Below are positions 1-7,865 of a stretch of DNA of 41,923 nt, one piece after another. How positions within the stretch are numbered: the stretch's first letter is position 1; every line of letters starts with the position of its first letter. This DNA is from an uncultured Prevotella sp. (GTDB lineage: Bacteria; Bacteroidota; Bacteroidia; Bacteroidales; Bacteroidaceae), in NCBI GenBank assembly GCA_946186115.1, contig CAMHLV010000022.1:1-41923 (forward strand), in the 5' to 3' direction. Made by a program: the position numbers and the translations under genes. The notes below the pieces were generated by a model. It was given only the letters and a program-made list of their open reading frames with translations. It did no database searches and had not been told where the DNA came from.

Positions 1-686
1 AGATTACCGCCAATATCGACCCCAACCACCGCTCATGTATCGCCTTCTGTAAGGTTTGTAGTGGTAAGTTCCAGCGCAACCAGCCATATCTGCATGTCCG
101 CCAGGGAAAGACACTACGTTTTACCAGTCCTACTCAGTTTATGGCTCAGCGCAAGAGCACCATCGATGAGGCTTGGCCCGGCGATATCGTTGGTCTGCCC
201 GACAATGGCATCTTCAAGATTGGCGACACACTGACCGAGGGCGAGCAGTTGCATTTCCGTGGTCTGCCATCGTTCTCGCCAGAACTCTTCAAATACATCG
301 AGAACGATGACCCCATGAAGTCGAAGCAGTTGCAGAAAGGTATCGACCATCTGATGGACGAGGGCGTCGCCCAGCTGTTTGTCAACCAGTTTAATGGCCG
401 CAAGATTATCGGAACGGTAGGTCAGTTGCAGTTCGAGGTTATCCAGTACCGACTCGAGAACGAATACAATGCCAAGTGCCGCTGGGAACCCGTTCATCTC
501 TACAAGGCATGCTGGATAGAGAGTGACAACGATGCAGAATTGGAGAACTTCAAGAAGCGCAAATATCAGTATATGGCCAAAGACAAGGAAGGTCGCGATG
601 TCTTCCTGGCAGACTCTGGCTATGTGCTCTCTATGGCTCAGGAGGACTTCAAGCACATCCGCTTCCACTTTACCAGCGAGTTCTAA
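1..686 (+). CDS. prfC: Peptide chain release factor 3, C-terminal part (5' end outside window)
   Basis: The frame is open from position 3 to the TAA at 684-686, so the gene enters from the left edge; the internal ATG at 141 is not its start. RF3 is a translational GTPase that recycles RF1/RF2 from the ribosome after peptide release. The visible part is domain II plus the RF3-specific C-terminal domain: PYLHVRQGKTLRFTSPTQFM and DEAWPGDIVGLPD lie in the beta-barrel, and VGQLQFEVIQYRLENEYN is the characteristic RF3 C-terminal stretch, followed by DSGYVLSMAQ. The GTPase G-domain is not in the window. Assignment is from family recognition. The gene is followed by a 39-bp AT-rich gap with short TAATTCG/GTAAAT-like units and then the Sua5/YrdC gene on the same strand. 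Confidence 0.93.
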   Translation, partial: ITANIDPNHRSCIAFCKVCSGKFQRNQPYLHVRQGKTLRFTSPTQFMAQRKSTIDEAWPGDIVGLPDNGIFKIGDTLTEGEQLHFRGLPSFSPELFKYIENDDPMKSKQLQKGIDHLMDEGVAQLFVNQFNGRKIIGTVGQLQFEVIQYRLENEYNAKCRWEPVHLYKACWIESDNDAELENFKKRKYQYMAKDKEGRDVFLADSGYVLSMAQEDFKHIRFHFTSEF

Positions 687-725
687 TTCGTAATTCGAAA
701 ATCCGTAAATTGTAAATATATCAAG

Positions 726-1307
726 GTGAATAGAGAAGAAGATATAAAAAAAGCAGTAGAAGTACTGCGCAAAGGTGGAGTAATACTATATCCGACGGAT
801 ACGGTATGGGGTATAGGCTGTGATGCCACCAATGCCGAGGCCGTGAAGCGAGTGTATGAAATCAAACAGCGCGACGACTCAAAGGCTCTCATCTGCTTGG
901 TTGACAGCGATGCCCGACTGCAACGCTATGTCCGCAACGTGCCCGATGTGGCATGGCAGCTGATTGACAGCCTGCAGGCTGGCGACTGTAAGCCAACGAC
1001 ACTCATTCTCGACGATGCCGTCAACCTTGCGCCCAACCTAATTGCCGATGACGGAAGCATAGCGCTTCGCATCACTAATGAGCCTTTTTCCAAGGAACTG
1101 TGTTTCCGCTTCCAGAAGGCACTGGTATCTACCTCTGCCAATATCAGCGGTGAGCCTGCCGCACAGAACTATTCCGACATCGACCCCCGCATCCTGGAGG
1201 CTGTCGATTATGTTTGCTGGTCGCGCCGTCAGGAACATAAGCCCCATCTGCCATCCAGCATCATCAGGCTAAAGAACGACGGACAGGTTACAATTATCAG
1301 AAAGTAA
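726..1307 (+). CDS. L-threonylcarbamoyladenylate synthase (YrdC/Sua5 family)
   Basis: 193 residues from a GTG start. The family makes threonylcarbamoyl-AMP from threonine, bicarbonate and ATP, the first step of the t6A37 modification of ANN-decoding tRNAs, in the cytoplasm. Seen: the YrdC signature GGVILYPTDTVWGIGCDA near residues 17-34, KALICLV near residue 57, and LVSTSANISGEPA in the second half, a conserved block lining the nucleotide pocket. The length fits the short YrdC form without the extra Sua5 domain. GTG is the only sensible start, because no ATG precedes the conserved core. The stop shares a base with the next gene (TAATG at 1305-1309), implying translational coupling with the ClC channel, although no functional link is evident. 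Confidence 0.9.
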   Translation: MNREEDIKKAVEVLRKGGVILYPTDTVWGIGCDATNAEAVKRVYEIKQRDDSKALICLVDSDARLQRYVRNVPDVAWQLIDSLQAGDCKPTTLILDDAVNLAPNLIADDGSIALRITNEPFSKELCFRFQKALVSTSANISGEPAAQNYSDIDPRILEAVDYVCWSRRQEHKPHLPSSIIRLKNDGQVTIIRK

Positions 1308-3142
1308 TGCTTACAACTCAGGATACAGCAGACAATAGCCAGGATACAGTGGTCAAGAGCCATGAAACATGGTTGACGCGCCTTCACCAATGGCGTGTTG
1401 AACATGTGAGCGACAAGATGTTTGTTCTCATCTTGGCGTTTCTGGTGGGATTGCTGTCGGCAGTAGCAGCCTTTGTGCTCCACGGCCTCATCAATCAGAT
1501 TGTTGCTCTGCTGACTGGACGTTTCCATGCCAACTCCTCCAACTGGCTATATTTGGTATATCCGGTAATAGGTATCTATCTGACGTCGCTATTCGTAAGA
1601 TACATAGTTAAGGATAATATCTCGCACGGCATCACGCGCATTCTATATGCTATCTCGTCGAACAGGAGCCGCCTGAAAGGACATAACACGTGGTCGAGCG
1701 TCATAGCATCAGCCATAACCATCGGCTTTGGCGGTTCTGTGGGTGCAGAGGCTCCCATTGTGCTTACTGGTTCGGCTATAGGCTCCAACCTCGGACAGTT
1801 GTTCAAACTCGACAATAAGACGCTGATGACACTCGTGGGCTGTGGAGCTGCAGGTGCAATAGCGGGCATCTTCAAAGCCCCGATAGCAGGACTGGTCTTT
1901 ACATTGGAAGTTCTCATGATCGACCTGACCATGGCTTCGCTGCTGCCAATCCTGGTCAGTTGTGTTACGGCGACTTGTTTTACCTACATCTTCAGCGGCA
2001 ATGCAGCACTGTTCTCCTTCCATCTCGACAGCGACTGGACGGTGCAGCGCGTGCCTGCCTCTATCCTGCTTGGTATCACGTGCGGACTGGTCTCGCTGTA
2101 TTTCATCCGTACTATGAATGCCTGCGAGGATATGTTTGCCCGTTTCAAGGACAAGCCTTATGTGAAACTCGTCATTGGCGGTGCCATATTGAGTACGCTC
2201 ATCTTCCTGTTTCCGTCGCTATATGGCGAGGGCTACCACAGCATCAACCTGCTGCTGAACGGGCGTACTGAAGCCGACTGGAATCAGGTCCTCGACGGTT
2301 CGCTGTTCTACGGACACTCTGAATACCTTATTATATATATAGCACTTGTGCTGCTTACCAAGGTGTTTGCCACCTCGGCCACCAATGGCGGCGGAGGCTG
2401 TGGCGGTACGTTTGCTCCCTCGCTGTTCATTGGCTGTTTCACCGGCTTCCTCTTTTCTCGCCTGTGGAATATCCACCAGATAGGTGTTTACGTGCCAGAG
2501 AAGAATTTTGCCCTGTTGGGTATGGCCGGTGTGATGTCGGGTGTGATGCATGCCCCGCTTACGGGTATCTTCCTTATTGCCGAGATTACCAGCGGGTATA
2601 ACCTGTTCATGCCATTGATGATAGTTTCTGTGGCCTCTTATCTTACCATTATCATCTTCGAGCCGCATAGCATCTATGGTATGCGACTGGCGCGTCAGGG
2701 ACGCCTGGTCACCCATCATACCGATCATGCCGTGCTCACACTAATGAGTCTGGATTCAGTCATCGACCGCGACTTCCAGTCAGTGGAACCCGATATGGAA
2801 CTGGGACAGATGGTGCATAAGATCAGCCGTTCGCGCAACAGTGTGCTGCCAGTGACCGATGCAGCAGGCAATTTATTGGGCGAAATTAATATCCTGAAGA
2901 TACGCCACGTCGTTTTCCGTACCGAGCTATACCATCATTTCATGGCTCGTCAATTGATGACCGAACCTGCAGCCGTACTGAGCGACGACACGCCGATGGC
3001 GCAGGTCATGAAGACATTTGAGCGTACTCAGGCCGACTGGCTGCCAGTGCTTGATGCCAGCCACCATCTGAAAGGCTATATCTCTCGCCGCCGTATGTAC
3101 GACATGTATCGCAAGATGGTTCACGACATGAGTCAGGATTAA
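1307..3142 (+). CDS. ClC-family chloride channel/transporter with C-terminal CBS pair
   Basis: 611 residues, inner-membrane protein. Many hydrophobic helices run from about residue 35 to 460. The ClC signatures are present: GFGGSVGAEAPIV (about 139-151), where the Glu is the equivalent of the gating glutamate in the usual GxEGP motif but the following Gly is Ala; GCGAAGAIAGIFKAPIAG; and GGGGCGGTFAPSLFIG (about 361-376). Two CBS motifs occupy the cytoplasmic tail (about 480-605), the usual nucleotide-sensing module of this family. Whether it is a channel or an H+/Cl- exchanger cannot be decided by reading. The start ATG overlaps the preceding stop by one base, so it is probably cotranscribed with the YrdC gene. 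The Gly-to-Ala change next to the gating Glu may alter anion selectivity (inference). Confidence 0.9.
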   Translation: MLTTQDTADNSQDTVVKSHETWLTRLHQWRVEHVSDKMFVLILAFLVGLLSAVAAFVLHGLINQIVALLTGRFHANSSNWLYLVYPVIGIYLTSLFVRYIVKDNISHGITRILYAISSNRSRLKGHNTWSSVIASAITIGFGGSVGAEAPIVLTGSAIGSNLGQLFKLDNKTLMTLVGCGAAGAIAGIFKAPIAGLVFTLEVLMIDLTMASLLPILVSCVTATCFTYIFSGNAALFSFHLDSDWTVQRVPASILLGITCGLVSLYFIRTMNACEDMFARFKDKPYVKLVIGGAILSTLIFLFPSLYGEGYHSINLLLNGRTEADWNQVLDGSLFYGHSEYLIIYIALVLLTKVFATSATNGGGGCGGTFAPSLFIGCFTGFLFSRLWNIHQIGVYVPEKNFALLGMAGVMSGVMHAPLTGIFLIAEITSGYNLFMPLMIVSVASYLTIIIFEPHSIYGMRLARQGRLVTHHTDHAVLTLMSLDSVIDRDFQSVEPDMELGQMVHKISRSRNSVLPVTDAAGNLLGEINILKIRHVVFRTELYHHFMARQLMTEPAAVLSDDTPMAQVMKTFERTQADWLPVLDASHHLKGYISRRRMYDMYRKMVHDMSQD

Positions 3143-3172
3143 TGATTATTACAATTTCTATTATTACTTATT

Positions 3173-4216
3173 ATGCGCAAAGAAGACCTTAGGATAGTAT
3201 TTATGGGTACCCCGGAGTTTGCTGTGGAAACGCTGCAGGCGCTGGTGGAGAACAAGTATAATGTGGTGGCGGTGGTGACACAGCCCGACAAACCTGTGGG
3301 ACGCCACGGCTCGGTGTTGCAGCCCTCTGCGGTGAAGCAGTATGCCTTAGAGCATGGATTGCCTGTACTGCAGCCTGAGAAAATGAAAGATCCGACGTTT
3401 GTGGAACAGTTGCAGTCGTATCATGCTAACTTGCAAGTGGTTGTGGCTTTCAGGATGCTGCCTGAGATAGTATGGGCGATGCCTGAATACGGCACCTTCA
3501 ACGTGCATGCAGCCTTGTTGCCACAGTATCGTGGTGCTGCTCCGATCAACTGGGCAGTTATTAACGGCGAGACGGAGACGGGTGTGACTACTTTCTTCCT
3601 CGACCATGATATAGATACTGGCCGCATTATAATGAAGAAACCTTTTGCCATTCCTGATGATGCTGACGTAGAGTATGTTTATGACGGGCTGATGCGCTTG
3701 GGGGCTGAACTGTGTTTAGAAACGCTCGAAGCCATAGTTGCCGCCGACGGACATCCGGAAACAATAGCACAAGACACGCAGGTGACAGACCCCCTGGGCT
3801 GTGCACAGATGGGTCAGTCACCGTGTGTCATCAATTCTCAATTAAAGCCGGCACCGAAGATTTTTAAGGAGACGTGCGAGATTGACTGGACGAAGACTGC
3901 CAAGCAGGTGTACGACTTTGTGCGCGGACTGAGTCCTGTGCCTGGTGCATGGACAACGCTGGTAAGTCCCGACGGCAAGGAGACAGTGCTGAAAATCTAC
4001 AAGTCACGAAAGATTGAAACAGTCTCCCCCTCAACCACTCTCTTGAAGGCGAGGGGAGTGTCGGGAGACGTCGTTGTGGAGGGTAAGTCGCTCTATGTTA
4101 TGGCTGCCGACGAACTACTGGAAATCGTAGAACTGCAGTTGGCGGGCAAGAAACGTATGGCTGCACGTGACTTCCTGAATGGTATGAAAGACGTTGCTCT
4201 GTGCCACGTGAAATAA
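3173..4216 (+). CDS. fmt: Methionyl-tRNA formyltransferase, with a small in-frame insertion
   Basis: 347 residues. It transfers a formyl group from 10-formyl-THF to Met-tRNAfMet to prime translation initiation. Seen: N-terminal MGTPEFAVETLQAL, the VVTQPDKPVGR block, VNVHASLLP-like FNVHAALLPQYRGAAPINWA carrying the catalytic Asn/His, and DHDIDTGRI with the conserved Asp. The C-terminal OB-like domain includes DFVRGLSPVPGAWT. The usual length is about 310-325, and part of the excess lies near residues 284-299, where a GC-rich palindrome has been read through in frame (separate entry). The start follows the ClC stop by 30 bp, so the gene may be in the same operon. Function is well supported; the insertion sits in the C-terminal tRNA-binding domain and is presumably tolerated. 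Confidence 0.94.
   Translation: MRKEDLRIVFMGTPEFAVETLQALVENKYNVVAVVTQPDKPVGRHGSVLQPSAVKQYALEHGLPVLQPEKMKDPTFVEQLQSYHANLQVVVAFRMLPEIVWAMPEYGTFNVHAALLPQYRGAAPINWAVINGETETGVTTFFLDHDIDTGRIIMKKPFAIPDDADVEYVYDGLMRLGAELCLETLEAIVAADGHPETIAQDTQVTDPLGCAQMGQSPCVINSQLKPAPKIFKETCEIDWTKTAKQVYDFVRGLSPVPGAWTTLVSPDGKETVLKIYKSRKIETVSPSTTLLKARGVSGDVVVEGKSLYVMAADELLEIVELQLAGKKRMAARDFLNGMKDVALCHVK
4022..4069 (+). repeat. In-frame palindromic insertion within fmt
   Basis: Perfect 7-bp terminal inverted repeats, GTCTCCC at 4022-4028 and GGGAGAC at 4063-4069, enclose a C-rich to G-rich segment (CCCCTCAACC to GAGGGGAGTG). It is translated in frame as a low-complexity loop around SPSTTLLKARGVSG. The composition differs from the flanking coding sequence and resembles the two insertions in mfd. 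It is probably a translated intergenic-type repeat similar in behaviour to Rickettsia palindromic elements; family identity is inferred. Confidence 0.6.
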
Positions 4217-4282
4217 TTTTCATATCTTAAATAATAAATAGGTATATTGTTGCGTTTCATTAATAGAAACATTAAACAGCGT

Positions 4283-4426
4283 ATGCCTATGCAAAATTTT
4301 ACTCAAGATGACTTTCAGCCAAATCCATCGACTATCCTGTTTATCAAGCAGTATGCCCGAATGTGTAATTTAAAGAAGAATGTTACCCATGGCTACAATG
4401 GTATCCCCGTCGTTGCTTGCTGCTGA
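4283..4426 (+). CDS. Possible small protein, 47 residues, overlapping the start of rpe
   Basis: This frame opens with ATG at 4283 (second ATG at 4289) and ends with TGA at 4424-4426, overlapping the rpe 5' end by 29-47 bp depending on the rpe start. The first 33 residues look like real protein: a polar start, then FQPNPSTILFIKQYAR, then CNLKKN. From memory this resembles short Bacteroidales proteins of the pattern F-x-P-x(3)-T-x(2)-F-I/L-R/K-Q-x-A-R, whose function is unknown to me. The last 14 residues come from sequence shared with rpe and look unconstrained. No clear promoter or Shine-Dalgarno was seen. It could instead be an uncoded leader of rpe; comparison with related genomes would decide. 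Confidence 0.4.
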   Translation: MPMQNFTQDDFQPNPSTILFIKQYARMCNLKKNVTHGYNGIPVVACC

Positions 4427-5045
4427 CTTCCTGCACCTGGACGACGAAATAGCGATGATTAACCGCAGTGAGGCCGACTGGCTTCATCTGGACGTGATGG
4501 ACGGAGTCTTCGTCCCCAATATCTCTTTTGGCTTCCCTGTTTTGGAAGCTGTCGCAAGTAAGTGCGTCAAGCCCCTTGACGTTCACTACATGATAGTACA
4601 TCCCGAGCAGTATATCCGCCAGACAGCCAAGTTGGGAGCTATGATGATGAATGTGCATGTGGAGGCATGTACCCACCTGCACCGAACAGTTCAGGAAATC
4701 CATGATGCTGGTATGAAGGCTGGTGTGACGCTGAATCCGGCGTCGCCAGTATCGCTGCTGGAAGATATTATCTGTGATGTCGATATGGTGCTGCTGATGA
4801 GTGTCAACCCCGGTTTCGGAGGTCAGAAGTTCATTGAGAACACTATTCAGAAAGTACAGCGCCTCCGTCAGCTTATCGACGACAGTGGCTCCAAGGCTTT
4901 GATAGAGGTTGATGGTGGTGTTCAGGGCGAGACGGCCCCACGGCTGGTAAAAGCCGGTACTGATGTGCTGGTGAGCGGCAGTTATGTGTTCAAGAGTCCT
5001 GCTCCTGAACAGACCATTAGCGATCTTCGCTCGCTTGTAAGGTAA
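4380..5045 (+). CDS. rpe: Ribulose-phosphate 3-epimerase
   Basis: 221 residues from the first ATG. It interconverts ribulose-5-phosphate and xylulose-5-phosphate in the pentose phosphate pathway. TIM-barrel signatures are complete: VSPSLLAADF at the N-terminus, HLDVMDGVFVPNISFG with the metal-binding His/Asp and catalytic Asp, LDVHYMI with the second metal His, MSVNPGFGGQ for the phosphate and active-site loop, and EVDGGV with the second catalytic Asp. There are three candidate starts, 4380, 4389 and 4398; the conserved block begins right after Met at 4398 and most homologues have only one to five residues before it, so 4389 or 4398 is likelier than 4380. It ends 18 bp before the stop of the convergent sigma-factor gene. 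Confidence 0.95.
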   Translation: MLPMATMVSPSLLAADFLHLDDEIAMINRSEADWLHLDVMDGVFVPNISFGFPVLEAVASKCVKPLDVHYMIVHPEQYIRQTAKLGAMMMNVHVEACTHLHRTVQEIHDAGMKAGVTLNPASPVSLLEDIICDVDMVLLMSVNPGFGGQKFIENTIQKVQRLRQLIDDSGSKALIEVDGGVQGETAPRLVKAGTDVLVSGSYVFKSPAPEQTISDLRSLVR

Positions 5046-5063
5046 GAGGTTATATCCTTTTCT

Positions 5064-5663
5064 TTATAGTTCCAGACTCAGGTGCATCTCGTTTTGGCGA
5101 GCCATGCGGCGCATGTTGATAAGTGCGTAGCGCATGCGGCCAAGTGAGGTGTTGATGCTGACGCCTGTGATGTCGGCAATCTCCTTGAACGACAGCTCCT
5201 GATAGAATCGCATATAGACCACCTCTCGCTGTGGGGCGGGCAGTGCGTTCATTAGATGGCGCACGTCGTTCATCACCTGCATGTTGACGTATTCGTTCTC
5301 GCGGTTGATGTCGAGAATGTCCTCGCTACGAAGGTTACTCAGGTCATTGTCTTTGGTGGGCTCCACGATATGCTCGTTTTTCTGCTTGCGGTAGCAGTCC
5401 ATGATGACGTTGTGGGCTATGCGGGTGAGCCAGAACGAGAACTTGCCACAGTTGGTATATCTGCCTTCCTGTAAGCGGGTGATAACCTTGACGAACGTAT
5501 CCTGGAACACGTCGTTAGCCAGTTCGGGGTCGCGGACCACGAATAATATGTACGAATAGAGCTTCTGCTGGTTGCGAGCTAATAACTCGTCAAACGCCCT
5601 GTTGTCTCCATCTATGTAAAGCAGTGCCAACTCTTCGTCGGTACAACTTGTGAAATCCTTCAT
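5064..5663 (-). CDS. ECF-type RNA polymerase sigma-70 family factor
   Basis: 199 residues. Region 2 includes FDELLARNQQKLYSYIL and the core-binding stretch ANDVFQDTFVKVITRL, with FSFWLTRIAHNVIMDCYRK for the -10 recognition helix. Region 4 has REVVYMRFYQELSFKEIAD with the helix-turn-helix GVSINTSLGRMRYALINMRR. No region 1 or 3 is present, so it is an extracytoplasmic-function type factor that redirects RNA polymerase to an unknown regulon. No anti-sigma or other membrane sensor is adjacent: the neighbours are convergent rpe and the divergent kinase/nucleotidyltransferase fusion. A minus-strand -7 box lies about 90 bp upstream of the start codon. Control is therefore probably transcriptional or by an unlinked partner (inference). 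Confidence 0.9.
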   Translation of the reverse strand: MKDFTSCTDEELALLYIDGDNRAFDELLARNQQKLYSYILFVVRDPELANDVFQDTFVKVITRLQEGRYTNCGKFSFWLTRIAHNVIMDCYRKQKNEHIVEPTKDNDLSNLRSEDILDINRENEYVNMQVMNDVRHLMNALPAPQREVVYMRFYQELSFKEIADITGVSINTSLGRMRYALINMRRMARQNEMHLSLEL

Positions 5664-5748
5664 AATTTAATGTCTTTTCTATGAAGTAGAGCTTTTTCCT
5701 ATAGGCGATTGTTTGGTTTGTTATTAACTTTTCTTGTTATTTCGCTTG

Positions 5749-5756
5749 CAAAAGTA
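5749..5756 (-). promoter_or_regulatory. Predicted -7 box for the ECF sigma gene
   Basis: Reads TACTTTTG followed by CAA on the minus strand, matching the Bacteroidetes TAnnTTTG -7 consensus. It lies about 85 bp upstream of the sigma start. No convincing -33 box was seen. Confidence 0.5.
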
Positions 5757-5820
5757 TATAAAAATATCATACCCGCCAAATTATTTTTAGAGAAAATGCT
5801 ATTTTTTCGCCAAAATGTCG

Positions 5821-5828
5821 TACCTTTG
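5821..5828 (+). promoter_or_regulatory. Predicted -7 box for the kinase/nucleotidyltransferase fusion
   Basis: TACCTTTG followed by C, about 32 bp upstream of the ATG at 5861. It matches the Bacteroidetes TAnnTTTG consensus and is divergent from the sigma promoter. Confidence 0.6.
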
Positions 5829-5860
5829 CTCATATTTATAACATTTATACACTTAGGGAT

Positions 5861-7795
5861 ATGTTGAAGCTATTCGTTCCAGGCCGTTTGTGCCTGTTTG
5901 GAGAACACACTGACTGGGCAGGTCACTATCGTACTATGAATGCAGATATCCTGCCAGGAGCCTCGATTGTGACGGGTATCGAACAGGGTATCTTTGCAGA
6001 GGTGGAGAAATCTACTATCTTCGAGATGCATAGTGATGCACCTGAGATTAGTGATGTGTGGCACGATTTCTCGTGTCGTATGAATGAGAACGAACTGAAG
6101 CGTGTGGCTAAGTCGGGCTCTTTCTTCTGCTATTGTGCCGGAGTAGCCTCATATATGCTTGAATGGTATAAGGTGGGTGGTGTGCGCATTCGCATCACCG
6201 GTATGTCGTTGCCTATCAAGAGCGGCCTGTCATCGTCGGCAGCCATTTGTGTCCTTGTCGCGCGCGCATTCAACTTATTATATGGTCTCAATCTCAATAC
6301 GTTAGGCGAGATGAACATTGCCTATCTGGGTGAGTTGCGCACCTCGTCGCGTTGTGGTCGCCTCGACCAGGCCTGTGCCTTTGGCGTGAAGCCGATAATG
6401 ATGACTTTCGACGGTGACGAAATAGAGGTGAAGTCGCTCAATGTGAGGAAGGAACTGCACTGGGTGTTTGCCGACCTCTGTGCAGAAAAGGATACTATCA
6501 GAATTCTTTCTGACTTGAACAAGTCGTATCCCTTTGCCAGCACCGATGAAGAGAAAAACCTGCATAAGGCACTGGGCGAGTGGAATCACGAAATAGTTGA
6601 AAAGGCTATCGAACTGATGGCCAGCGGAGATGTTGAGGCTCTGGGAAAACTCATGACGGATGCCGAGGACATGTTCGACAAGTATATTGCCCCAATGTCG
6701 CCAGCCCTTTGGGCTCCGAAACTGCATGAGGTGCTTCACGACCCGCAGATACAGCCCTTGGTGTATGGTGGTAAGGGTGTCGGTTCGCACGGCGACGGTT
6801 CTGTGCAGTTCCTGGCACGCAGCTCTGCCGACCAGCAGCAGCTGATGGACTATCTGAATGCACAGGGCATGAAGGCTTATTCGCTGACGTTGCATCCTGT
6901 TCACACCGTTCGTAAGGCAATAATCCCTGTAGCAGGCTTTGGCACCCGCCTCTATCCGGCCACCAGAACCCTGAAGAAAGACTTCTTCCCCATACCTTGT
7001 GCCGACGGCATGGTAAAACCCGTAATACTCATCCTGCTCGAGGAGTTGGTAAAGAGTGGAATAGAGGAAATTTGCCTTGTTCTGGGCTCTGAAGAAGAGC
7101 GTATTATGTACACCGACTTCTTCGAGCATCCGCTGTCTGACGAGCATCTGCGAAAGCTCAATGCCGAGGCTCAGGAGTATGAGAACCGCATTGTTGACAT
7201 AGGAAAGCGCCTCCACTATGTCTATCAGCACGAAAAACGTGGCTTCGGTCATGCTGTCTGGCAGGCGGCAGACTTTGCCAATAACGAGCCGGTGCTGCTG
7301 TTGCTGGGCGACACCCTCTACCGCTCTAATACTAACAAACCATGTGCCCTGCAGATGATAGAGGAGTATGAGCAGTACAACCAGCTGATGGTCAGCATCC
7401 ACAGCGTGCCTCTGTCAGACGTCAGTCACTATGGTATCATGAGTGGTGTGTGGGAGGACAAGCATCACACAATACTCAATGTTTCTATAATGAGCGAAAA
7501 ACCCAAGGCCAGTTATGCTGAGGATTTTCTCGGAGTGCGTAATGCTGAGGGCGAGAAAGAGTATTACAGTGTGTTCGGACAGTATATCATCACTCCAGAG
7601 GTGTTTGAACAGTTGGCATCCGACATCCAGAAGGCCGATGCTGCCGGCGACACCACTAAGGAAATAGAACTAACAGCCGCCCTTGAGGCTGTTCGCCAAA
7701 AGAGCGGCATGATAGGTGTTCGACTCGACGGTGTTATGTATGATATGGGTAATCCCACAGCATTACGCCGTTGTGTAAGTGAGTTTGCGAGATAG
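5861..7795 (+). CDS. Fused GHMP (galactokinase-like) sugar kinase and GalU-like nucleotidyltransferase
   Basis: 644 residues in two clear enzyme halves. Residues 1-345 are a GHMP kinase: PGRLCLFGEHTDWAG (7-21, galactokinase-type sugar-binding motif), PIKSGLSSSAAICV (about 117-130, ATP-binding motif 2) and GGKGVGSHGDGSVQFL (motif 3). From about residue 350, IIPVAGFGTRLYPATRTLKKDFFPI matches the GalU-type UTP-sugar-1-phosphate uridylyltransferase N-terminus, followed by EKRGFGHAVWQA and LLLLGDTLYR with the metal-binding Asp. Together the halves would phosphorylate a free sugar at C1 and then activate it to an NDP-sugar, a one-protein salvage route like Fkp for fucose but with the domains in the opposite order. 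The sugar cannot be told from sequence. The neighbouring rfbA (convergent) also makes nucleotide sugars. Confidence 0.82.
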   Translation: MLKLFVPGRLCLFGEHTDWAGHYRTMNADILPGASIVTGIEQGIFAEVEKSTIFEMHSDAPEISDVWHDFSCRMNENELKRVAKSGSFFCYCAGVASYMLEWYKVGGVRIRITGMSLPIKSGLSSSAAICVLVARAFNLLYGLNLNTLGEMNIAYLGELRTSSRCGRLDQACAFGVKPIMMTFDGDEIEVKSLNVRKELHWVFADLCAEKDTIRILSDLNKSYPFASTDEEKNLHKALGEWNHEIVEKAIELMASGDVEALGKLMTDAEDMFDKYIAPMSPALWAPKLHEVLHDPQIQPLVYGGKGVGSHGDGSVQFLARSSADQQQLMDYLNAQGMKAYSLTLHPVHTVRKAIIPVAGFGTRLYPATRTLKKDFFPIPCADGMVKPVILILLEELVKSGIEEICLVLGSEEERIMYTDFFEHPLSDEHLRKLNAEAQEYENRIVDIGKRLHYVYQHEKRGFGHAVWQAADFANNEPVLLLLGDTLYRSNTNKPCALQMIEEYEQYNQLMVSIHSVPLSDVSHYGIMSGVWEDKHHTILNVSIMSEKPKASYAEDFLGVRNAEGEKEYYSVFGQYIITPEVFEQLASDIQKADAAGDTTKEIELTAALEAVRQKSGMIGVRLDGVMYDMGNPTALRRCVSEFAR

Positions 7796-7816
7796 TTTTT
7801 GAGTGTTGAGTTTAAA

Positions 7817-7862
7817 TTTTCAATTCTCAATTCTCAATTTTCAATTTTCAATTTTCAATTTT
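7817..7862. repeat. Heptad array TTTTCAA/TTCTCAA between convergent genes
   Basis: Six consecutive seven-base units (CAATTCT or CAATTTT) fill the gap between the fusion gene stop (7795) and the rfbA stop (7866). It is the reverse-complement form of the GAAAATT heptads seen in three divergent intergenic regions here. It has no stable GC stem, so it is not an obvious terminator. Confidence 0.75.
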
Positions 7863-7865
7863 AAC

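Noticed and set aside
6302..7402. A 366-codon minus-strand frame inside the kinase/nucleotidyltransferase gene
   Set aside because: The plus-strand frame carries all kinase and GalU motifs; the antisense frame has none.
7817..7862. A CRISPR array or tandem coding repeat
   Set aside because: Units are seven bases with no spacers and no cas genes are present.
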